DNA of 64,000 bases from Thysanoteuthis rhombus. Its lineage: Eukaryota > Mollusca > Cephalopoda > Oegopsida > Thysanoteuthidae. The stretch lies in assembly GCA_963457665.1 (NCBI GenBank), contig OY735227.1, positions 52,448,344 to 52,512,343 on the forward strand, read 5' to 3'. The stretch's first letter is position 1; every line of letters begins with the position of its first letter. The notes beneath the pieces were generated by a model. That model saw only the letters and a program-made list of their open reading frames with translations, was not told the origin of the DNA and did not search any database. Made by a program: the position numbers and the translations under genes. Shown here piece after piece: positions 51,240 to 61,870 of the stretch.

Positions 51240-53500
51240 CATTCTTATGACCATTTTTGACAGCTTACTGATGTGAGTGGTAAAAATGCATTTTTGATCA
51301 ATATTGGCTATTTACATCAAATTGGGCTGAATTTAAAAATACATCAAATCCACCCGATTCAATGGTACTGTTGCAATCAACACGTCAAAGTACACGAGAA
51401 AAAGCCATAAAATCGATAGGTAAAAATGATATTCAAAAGACCATTTTTGACGTCTCACTTATGTATGTGCTGGAAGTGCCATTTTTGGTCAATATTGGGT
51501 ATTTCCATTGAATTGGGCATAATCGAAAAATACATCAATCCACCCGATCCAGTGGTACCGTTACAATCAGCACATCAAACTACTCTAGAAAAAGCCATAA
51601 AATCGATAGGTAAAAATGACATTCAAGAGACCATTTTTGACGGCTCACTGTGTGTGCAGTCAAAATGCACTTTTGGTGAATATTGGCTATTTCAATCAAA
51701 TTGGGCTGAATCAAAAATACAACAAATCCACCCGATCCAATGTTACCGTTGCAATCAACACGTCAAACTACGCCAGAAAAAGCCATAAAGTCGATAGGCG
51801 AAAATGAAATATAAAGACCATTTTTGACAGCTCACTGATATGTGCGGTAAAAATGCATTTCTGGTCAATATTGGCTATTTACACCAAATTGGGCTGAATC
51901 GAAAAATACATCAAATCCACCTTATCCAATGGTAATGTTGCAATCAGCATGTCAAACTACGCCAGAAAAAGCCATAAAATCGATAGGTAAAAATGAAATT
52001 CAAAAGACCATTTTTGATAGCTCACTTATGTATGTGCTGGAAGTACCATTTTCAGTCAATATTGGCTATTCCCATCAAATTGGGCGTAATCAAAAAAATA
52101 CATCAAATCCACCCAATCCAATTGTACTGTTGCAATAGCACGTCAAACTACGCCAGAAAAAGCCATGAAATCAATAGGTAAAAATGACATTCAAAAGACC
52201 ATTTTTGACGGCTCACTTATGTATGTGCTGGAAATGCCATTTTTGGTAAATAATGGGTATTTCCATCAAATTGGGTTGAATTATAAAATACATGAAATCC
52301 ACCCGATCCAATGGTACCGTTGCAATCAGCACGTCAATCTACGCCAGGAAAAGCCATAAGATTGATAGGTAAAAATGACATTCAGAGACCATTTTTGACA
52401 GCTTACTGATGTGTGCGGTGAAAATGCATTTTTGGTCAATATTGGCTATTTTCATCAAATTTTGCTGAATCAAAAATACATCAAATCCACCCGATCTAAG
52501 GGTACTGTTGCAATCAGCACATCAAACTACACCAGAAAAAGCCGTAAAATTGATAGGTAAAAATGAAACACAAAAGACCATTTTTGACGTTTCACTGATA
52601 TATGCGGTAAAAATGCATTTTTGGTCAATATTGGCTATATCCATCAAATTGGTCTGAATTGAAAAATACATCAAATCCACTCGATCGAATGGTACCGTTG
52701 CAATCAGCACGTCAAGCTACGCCAGAAAAAACCATAAAATCAATAGGTAAAAATGACATTCAAAAGACAATTTTTGACGCCCTACCGATTTGAGCAGTAA
52801 AAATGCATTTTCGGTCAATATTGGCTATTTTCATCAAATTGGGCTAAATCGAAAAAGACATCAAATCCACCCAATCCAATGGTACTGTTGCAATCAACAC
52901 GTCAAACTACGCCAGAAAAAGCCATAAAATCAATAGGTAAAAATGACATTCATGAGACCATCTTTGACATCTCACTTATGTATGTGCTGGAAGTGCCATT
53001 TTTGGTCAATATTGGCTATTTCCATCAAATTGGACTGAATCGAAAAATACATCAAATCCACCCAATCCAATGGTACCGTTGCAATCAGCACGTCAAGCTA
53101 CGCCAGAAAAAGCCATAAAATCAATAGGTAAAAATGACATTCAAGAGACCATTTTTGACGGCTTACTGATGTGTGCGGTGAAAATGCATTTTTGGTGAAT
53201 ATTGGCTAATTTCATCAAATTGGGCTGAATCGAAAAATACATCAAATCCACCCAATCCAATGGTACTATTGCAATCAGCACTTCAAACTACGCCAAAAAA
53301 AGCCATAAAATCAATAGGTAAAAATGACATTCAAAAGACCATTTTTGATAGCTTACTGATGTGTGCGGTGAAAATGCATTTTTGGTCAATATGGGCTATT
53401 TCCATCAAATTGGGCTGAATCAAAATTACATCAAATCCACCTGATCAAAGGATAGTGTTGCAATCAGCATGTCAAACTACGCCAGAAAGAGCCATAAAAT
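51240..53500 (+). repeat. Mixed satellite monomers
   Basis: About twelve monomers of both classes without a period I could establish. Oddities are a monomer near 51645 where the block reads cactgtgtgtgcagtc, two bases shorter than usual; aatataaagacc entry near 51809; a deleted base in gttgcaatagcacg near 52131; and gaaacacaaaagacc near 52566. Nothing but satellite. Confidence 0.8.
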
Positions 53501-56500
53501 CGATAGGTAAAAAAGAAATAAGAAAGACCATTTTTGACCTTTCACTGATATGTGCGGTAAAAATGCATTTTTGGTCAATATTGGCTATTTCCATCAAATT
53601 GGGCTGAATTGAAAAATACATCAAATCCACCTGATCCAATGGAACTGTTGCAATCTACACGTCAAACTACGCCGGAAAAAGCCATAAAATCAATAGGTGA
53701 AAATTACATTCAAAAGACCATTTTTGACGGCTCACTTATGTATGTGCTGGAAGTGCCATTTTTGGTCAATATTGAACCGTTCCATCAAATTTGGCTGAAT
53801 CGAAAAATACATCAAATCCACCTGATCCAATGGTACTGTTGCAATCAACACGTCAAACTACGCCAGAAAAAGCCATAAAATCAATAGGTAAAAATGACAT
53901 TCAAAAGACCATTTTTGATGGCTCATTCATGTATGTGCTGGAAGTGCCATTTTTGGTCAATATTGGCTATTTCCATGAAATTGGGCTGAATCGAAAAATA
54001 CATGAATCCACCCGAACCAATGGTAACGTTGCAATCAGCACGTCAAACTACGCCAGAAAAAGCCATAAAATCAATAGGTAAATATGACATTCAAAAGACC
54101 ATTTTTGACGGCTTACTGATGTGTGCAGTGAAAATGCATTTTCGGTCAATATTGGCTATTTTCATCAAATTGGGCTGAATCAAAAAATACATCAAATCCA
54201 CCCGATCCAATGGTACCGTTGCAATAACACGTCCAACTACGACAGAAAAAGCCATAAAATCGATAGGTAAATATGACATTCGAAAGACAACATTTGACAG
54301 CTTACTGATATGTGCGGTCAAAATGCATTTTTGGTCAATATTGGCTATTTCCATCAAATTGGGCTGAATTGAAAAATACATCAAATCCACTTGATCCAAT
54401 GGAACTGTTGCAATCTACACGTCAAACTACGCCGGAAAAAGCCATAAAATCAATAGGTAAAAATGACATTCAAAAGACCATTTTTGACGGCTCACATATG
54501 TATGTGCTGGAAGTGCCATTTTTGGTCAATATTGAACCGTTCCATCAAATTTGGCTGAATCGAAAAATACATCTAATCCACCCGATCCAATGGTACCGTT
54601 GCAATCAGCACGTCAAACTACGCAAGAAAAAGCCATAAAATCGATAGGTAAAAATGACATTCAAAAGACCATCCTTGACGGCTAACTGATGTGTGCAGAA
54701 AATACATTTTTGGTCAATATTGGCTATTTCCATCAAATTGGGCTAAATTGAAAAATACATCAAATCTCTCCGATCCAATGGTAATGTTGCAATCAGCACG
54801 TCAAACTACGCCAGAAAAAGCCATAAAATCAATAGGTGAAAATGATATTCAAAAGACCATTTTTGATGGCTCACTTATGTATGTGCTGGAAGTGCCATTT
54901 TTGGTCAATATTGGCCCGTTCCATCAAATTTGGCTGAATCAAAAATACATCAAATCCACCCGATCCAATGGTACTGTTGCAATCAGCACGTCAAACTACG
55001 CCAGAAAGCCATAGTATCGATAGGTAAAAATGAAATTCAAAAGACCATTTTTGACGGCTTACTGATGTGTGCGGTAAAAATGCATTTTTGGTCAATATTG
55101 GCTTTTTCCATCGAATATGGCTAAATCGAAAAATACATCAAATACACCCGATCCAATGGTACTGTTGCAATCAACACATCAAACTACGCCAGAAAAAGCC
55201 ATAAAATCAATAGGTAAAAATGACATTCAAAAGACCATTTTTGATGGCTCACGCATGTCTGTGCTGGAAGTGCCATTTTTGGTCAATATTGGCTATTTTT
55301 ATCAAATTGGGCTGAATTGAAAAATACATCAAATCCATCCGATCCAATGGTACCGTTGCAATCAGCACGTCAAACTACGCCAGAAAAAGGCATAAAATCG
55401 ATAAGTAAAAATGACATTCAAAAGACCATTTTTGATAGCTTACTGATGTGTCCGGTAAAAATGCATTTTTAGTCAATATTGGCTATTTCCATCAAATAGG
55501 GCTGAATTAAAAAATTCATCAAATCCACCTGATCCAATGGTACCGTTGCAATCAGCACGTCAAACTACGCCAGAAAAAGCCATAAAATCGTTAGGTAAAA
55601 ATTACATTCAAAAGACCATTTTTGACGGCTTACTGATGTGTGCGTTGAAAATGTATTTTCGGTCAATATTGGCTATTTTCATCAAATTGGGCTTAATCAA
55701 AAAATACATCAAATCTACCTGATCCAATGGTACTGTTGCAATCAGCATGTCAAACGACGCCAGAAAAAGCCATAAAATTGATAGGTAAAAATGATATTCA
55801 AAAGACCATTTTTAGACGGCTTACTTATGTATTTGCTGGAAGTGCCATTTTCGGTCAATATTAGCTATTTCCATCAAATTGGGCTGAATTGAAAAATACA
55901 TCAAATCCACCCGATCCAATGGTACTGTTGCAATCAGCACGTCAAACTACGCCATATAAAGCCGTAAAATCGATAGGTATGAATGACATTCAAAAGACCA
56001 TTTTTGACAGCTTACTGATGTGTGCAGTAAAAATGCATTTTCGGTCAATATTGGCTATTTCTATCAAATTGGGCTGAATCTAAAAATACATCAAATCCAC
56101 CCAATCCAATGGTACTGTTGCAATCAGCATGTCAAACTACACCTGAAAAAGCCATAAAATCAATAGGTAAAAATGACATTCAAAAGACCATTTTTGACGG
56201 CTTACTGATGTGATTGGAAAAAATGCATTTCTCAGTCAATATTGGCTATTTCCATCAAATTGGGCTGAATTGAAAAATACATCAAATCCATCCGATCCAA
56301 TGGTACCGTTGCAATCAGCACGTCAAACTACGCCAGAAAAAGGCATAAAATCGATAGGTAAAAATGACATTCAAAAGACCATTTTTGATGGCTCACGCAT
56401 GTCTGTGCTGGAAGTGCCATTTTTGGTCAATATTGGTTATTTCCATGAAATTGGGCTGAATCGAAAAATACATCAAATCCACCCGATCCAATGGTACTGT

Positions 56501-58060
56501 TGCAATCAGCACGTCAAACTACGCCAGAAAAAGGCATAAAATAAAATAGGTAAAAATGACATACAAAAGACCATTTTTGACATCTCACTGATGTGTGCAG
56601 TGAAAACCCATTTTCGATTAATATTGGCTATTTTCATCAAATTGGGCTGAATCGAAAAATATATCAAATCAACCCAATCCAATGGAAATGTTGCAATCAG
56701 CACGTCAATATACGCCAGAAAAAGCCATAAAATCGATGGGTAAAAATGATATTCAAAACACCATTTTTGACGGCTTACTGATGTGTGCAGTAAAAAATGC
56801 ATTTTTTGATAATATTGGCTATTTCCATCAAATTGGGCTGAATCGTAAAATACATCAAATCCACCCGATCCAATGGTACCGCTGCAATCAGCACGTCAAA
56901 CTACGCCAGAAAAAGCCATAAAATCAATAGGTAAAAATCACATTCAAAAGACTATTTCTGACGGCTCACTTATGTATGTGCTGGAAGTGCTATTTTTGGT
57001 CAATATTGGCTATTTTTATCAAATTGGGCTGAATTGAAAAATACATCAAATCCACCCGATCCAATGGTACCGTTGCAATCAGCACGTCAAACTACGCCAG
57101 AAAAAGGCATAAAATCGATAGGTAAAAATGACATTCAAAAGACCATTTTTGATAGCTTACTGATGTGACCGGTAAAAATGCATTTTTGGTCAATATTGGC
57201 TATTTTCATCAAATTGGGCTTAATCGAAAAATACATCAAATCTACCTGATCCAATGGTACTGTTGCAATCAGCATGTCAAACTACGCCAGAAAAAGCCAT
57301 AAAATTGATAGGTAAAAATGATATTCAAAAGACCATTTTTAGACGGCTTACTTATGTATTTGCTGGAAGTACAATTTTCGGTCAATATTAGCTATTTCCA
57401 TCAAATTGGGCTGAATTGAAAAATACATCAAATCCACCCGATCCAATGGTACTGTTGCAATCAGCACGTCAAACTACGCCATATAAAGCCGTAAAATCGA
57501 TAGGTATGAATGACATTCAAAAGACCATTTTTGACAGCTTACTGATGTGTGCAGTAAAAATGCATTTTCGGTCAATATTGGCTATTTCTATCAAATTGGG
57601 CTGAATCTAGAAATACATCAAATCCACCTGATCCAATGGTTCTGTTGCAATCAGCACGTCAAACTACACCAGAAAAAGCCATAAAATCGATAGGTAAAAA
57701 TGACATTCAAAAGAATATTTTTGACGTCTTACTGATGTGAACACTAAAAATGCATATTTGGTCAATATTGGCTATTTCCATCAAATAGGGCTAAATTGAA
57801 AAATACATCAAATCCACCCGATCCATTGGTACTGTTGCAATCAGACCGTCAATCTACGCTAGAAAAAGCCATAAAATCGATGGGTAAAAATGATATTCAA
57901 TACACCATTTTTGACGGCTTACTGATGTGTGCGATAAAAATGCATTTGTAGTCAATATTGGCTATTTCTATCAATCTTGGCTGAATCGAAAATTACATCA
58001 AATCCACCCAATACAATGGTACTGTTGCAATATGCCTGTCAAACTACGCCAGAGAAGTCC
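53501..58060 (+). repeat. Higher-order repeat beta, copy 2
   Basis: Beta markers recur: gtcaatattgaaccgttcc (53765, again near 54.53 kb), gtgtccggt (55449), gtgcgttgaaaatgtat (near 55640), ccatataaagccg (near 55950 and 57480), ggttctgttgc and gtgaacactaaaaatgc (57739). Compared with copy 1 at 5.4-12.4 kb the offset is 48.16 kb for several markers (5601/53765, 7728/55889, 9574/57739) and 46.83 kb for others (8621/55449). This reflects the internal 8-9 monomer period. A private tttttagacggcttac monomer appears twice, 1527 bp apart. Confidence 0.8.
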
Positions 58061-59030
58061 ATAAAATTAATAAGTAAAAATGAAATACTAAAGACCATTT
58101 TTAACGGCTCAATGATGTTTGCATTGAAAATGCATTCCTGGTAAATATTGGCTATTTCCATCAAATTGGGCTGAATTGAAAAATACATCAAATCCACCCA
58201 ATCCAATGGTACTGTTGCAATCAGCACGTCAAACTACGCCAGAAAAAGCCATAAAATCGATAGGTAAAAATGACATTCAAAAGAACATTTTTGACAGCTT
58301 ACTGATGTGTGCAGTAAAAATGCATTTCTGGTCAATATTTGCTATTTCCATCAAATTGGGCTGAATCAAAAATACATCAAATCCACCCAATCCAATGGTA
58401 CTGTTGCAATAAGCATGTCAAACTACGCCAGAAAAATCCATAAAATTGATAGGTAAAAATAAAATACTAAACACCATTTTTGACAGCTCACTTATGATTG
58501 TGATGGAAGTGCCTTCCCGACCAATAGTAGCTATTTCCAACAAATTGGGTCGAATCAAAAAATACATCAAACCCACCTGATCCAATGGTACTGTTGCAAT
58601 CAGCACGTCAAACTACGCCACAAAAAGCCATGAAATCGATAGGTAAAAATGACATTCAAAAGATCATTTTTGACGGCTTACTGATGTGTGCAGTGAAAAT
58701 GCATTTTTGGTCAATATTTGCTATTTTCATCAAGGTAGGCTTAATCGAAAAATACATCAAATCCACCCGATTGAAGGGTACTGATGCAATCAGCACGTCA
58801 AACTACGCCAGAAAAAGCCATAAAATCGATAGGTAAAAATGAAATACTAAAGACCATTTTTGACGGCTCACTGATATGTGCAGTAAAAATGCATTTCTGG
58901 TCAATATTGGCTATTTTAATCAAATTGGGCTGAATCGAAAAATACATCAAATCCACCTGATCCAATGGTACTGTTGCAATCAGCACGTCAAACTATGCCT
59001 GAAAAAGCCATAAAATCGATAGGTAAAAAT
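58061..59030 (+). repeat. Short block of aaatactaaagacc monomers
   Basis: About five monomers, three of which (near 58082, 58462, 58850) enter with aaatactaaa instead of acattcaaaa. One copy near 58500 is unusually divergent, reading cttatgattgtgatgg, ccttcccgaccaatagtag and aacaaattgggtcgaatc. I saw this aaatactaaa entry nowhere else in the window. Confidence 0.8.
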
Positions 59031-61870
59031 GACATTCAAAAGACCATTTTTGCCGGCTTACTGATGTGTGCAGTAAAAATGCATTTTTCGTCAATATTGG
59101 CTATTTACACCAAATTGGGCTGAATCGAAAAATACATCAAATCCACCTGATCCAATGGTAATGTTGGAATCAACACATCAAACTATGCCAGAAAAAGCCA
59201 GAAAATCAATAGATAAGGATGACATTCAAATGACAATTTTTGACGGCTCACTTATGTATGCGCTGGAAATGCCATTTTTGGTCAATATTGGCTATTTACA
59301 TCAAATTGGGCTGAATCGAAAAAGACATCAAATCCACCAAATCCAATGGTACTGTTGCAATCAGCACGTCAAACTACGCCAGAAAAAGCCACAAAATCGA
59401 TAGGTAAAAATGACATTCAAAAGACCATTTTTGACGGCTTACTGATGTGAGTGGTAAAAATGCATTTTTGGTCAATATTGGCTATTTACACAAAATTGGT
59501 CTGAAAGGAAAAATACATCAAATCCACCCGATCCAATGGTACTGTTACAATCAGCACGTCAAACGACGCCAGAAAAAGCCATAAAATCGATAGGTAAAAA
59601 TGACATTCAAAAGACCATTTTTGACGGCTTACTGGTGTGAGCAGTAAAAATGTATATTCGGTCAATATTGGCTATTTCCATTAAATTGAGCTGAATTTAA
59701 AAATACATCAAATCCACCCAGTCCAATTGTACCGTTGCAATCAGCACGTCAAACTACGTCAGAAAAAGCCATAAAATCGATAGGTAAAAATGACATTCAA
59801 AAGACCATTTTTTACGGCTTACAGATGTGTGCAGTAAAAATGCATTTTTGGTCAATATTGACTATTTCCATCAAATTGGGCTGAATCGAAAAATACATCA
59901 AATCAACCTGATCCAATGGTAAGGTTGCAATCAGCACGTCAAACTACGCCAGAAAAAGCCATAATATCGATCGGTGAAAATGACATTCAAAAGACCATTT
60001 TTGCTGGCTTACTGATGTGTGCGGTAAAAATGCATTTTTGGTCAATATTGGTTATTTCCATCAGATTGGGCTGAACTTAAAAATACATCAAATCCACCCG
60101 ATCCAATGGTACTGTTGCAATCAACACGTCAAAATACGCCAGAAAGAGCCATAAAATCAATAGGTAAAAATGACATTCATGAGACCATTTTTGACAGCTC
60201 ACTTATGTATTTGCTGGGAGTGCCATTTTCAGTCAATATTGGCTATTTCCATCGAATTGGGCTGAATCGAAAAATACATCATATCCACCCGATCCAATGG
60301 TACCGTTGCAATATGCACGTCATTCTACGCCTGAAAAAGCCATAAAATCGATAGGTAAAAATGACATTCAAAAGACCATTTTTGACGGCTGACTGATATG
60401 CGCAGTGAAAATGCATTTTTGGTCAATATTGGCTATTTTCATCAAATTGGGCTGAATCGAAAAATACATCAAATCCAACCGATCCAATGGTACTGTTGCG
60501 ATCAGCTTGTCAGACTACGCCAGAAAAAGCCATAAAATCGATAGGTAAAAATGAAATACAAAAGACCATTTTCGATCGCTCACTTATGTATGTGCTGGAA
60601 ATGCCATTTTCAGTCAATATTGGCTATTTCCATCAAATTGGGCTGAATCGAAAAATACATCAAATCCACCTGATCCAAGTGTACTGTTGCAATCAGAATG
60701 TCAAACTACGCCAGAAATAGCCATAAAATCAATAGGTAAGAATGACATTCAAAAGACCATTTTTGATGGCTCACTTATGTCCGTGTTGGAAATGCCATTT
60801 TTGGTCAATATCGGCTATTTCCATTAAATTGGGCTAAATCGAAAAAGACATCAAATCCACCCAATCCAATGATACTGTTGCAATAAGCAAGTCACACTAC
60901 ACCAGAAAAGCCATAAAATCGATAGGTAAAAATGAAATTCAAAAGACCATTTTTTGACAGCTTACTCATGTGTGCAGTAAAAATGCATTTTTCGTCAATA
61001 TTGTCTATTTCCATCAAATTTGGCTGAATCAAGAAATACATCAAATCCACCCGATCCAATGGTACTGTTGCAATCAGCACGTCAAACTACGCCAGAAAAA
61101 CACATAAAATCGATAGGTAAAAATGAATTTCAAAAGACCATTTTTGATGGCTCACTTATGTGTTCAGTAAAAAAGCATTTTTGTTCAATATTGGCTACTT
61201 CCATGAAATTGGGCTGAATCGAGAAATACATCAAATCCACCCAATCCAATGGTACCGTTGCAAACAGCACGTAACACTACGCCAGAAAAAGCAATAAATT
61301 CGATAGGTAAAAAGACATTCAAAAGACCATTTTTGCTGGCTTACTGATGTGTGCGGTAAAAATTTATTTTAGGTTAATATTGTCTATTTCCATCGAATTG
61401 GAATGAATCGAGAATTACCTCAAATCCACCCGATCCAATGGTACTGTTGCAATCAGCATGTCAAACTACACCAGAAAAAGCCATGAAATAGATAGGTGAA
61501 AAAAGGAAATACAAGAGACCATTTTTGACAGCTCACTGATATGTGCAGTGAAAAAGCATTTTTTGTCAATATTGGCTATTTCCATCAAATTGAGCTGAAT
61601 CGAAATATACATCAAATCCACCCAATCCAATGTTACCGTTGCAATCAGCACATCAAACTACGCTAGAAAAAGCCATAAAATCGATAGGTAAAAATGACAT
61701 CCAAAAGACTATTTTTGACGGCTTACTGATGTGTGCGGTGAAAATGCATTTTCGGTCAATATTGGCTATTTCCATAAAATTGGGCTGAATCGAAAAATAC
61801 ATCAAATCCACCTGATCCAATGGTATTGTTGCAATCAGCACGTCAAACTACGCCAGATAAAGCCTTAAAA
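59031..61870 (+). repeat. Higher-order repeat alpha, copy 3
   Basis: This copy has the same marker order as alpha copy 2: aatgttggaatcaacac with caatagataagg, gtgagtgg, ggtgtgagcag (59634), aaatcaacctgatcc, gaacttaaaa, cattcatgagacc with gctgggagtgcc (60213), tgatcgctc, aagtgtactg, aatttatttt, gaaatagatagg. Offset to copy 2 is 43.91 kb at 15245/59155 and 16301/60213. It becomes 44.10 kb after one extra monomer here, and 42.96 kb after the 1140-bp duplication that only copy 2 has. A gctgactgatatgcgcag monomer near 60390 is shared with copy 1 (near 2900), not with copy 2. Confidence 0.85.
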
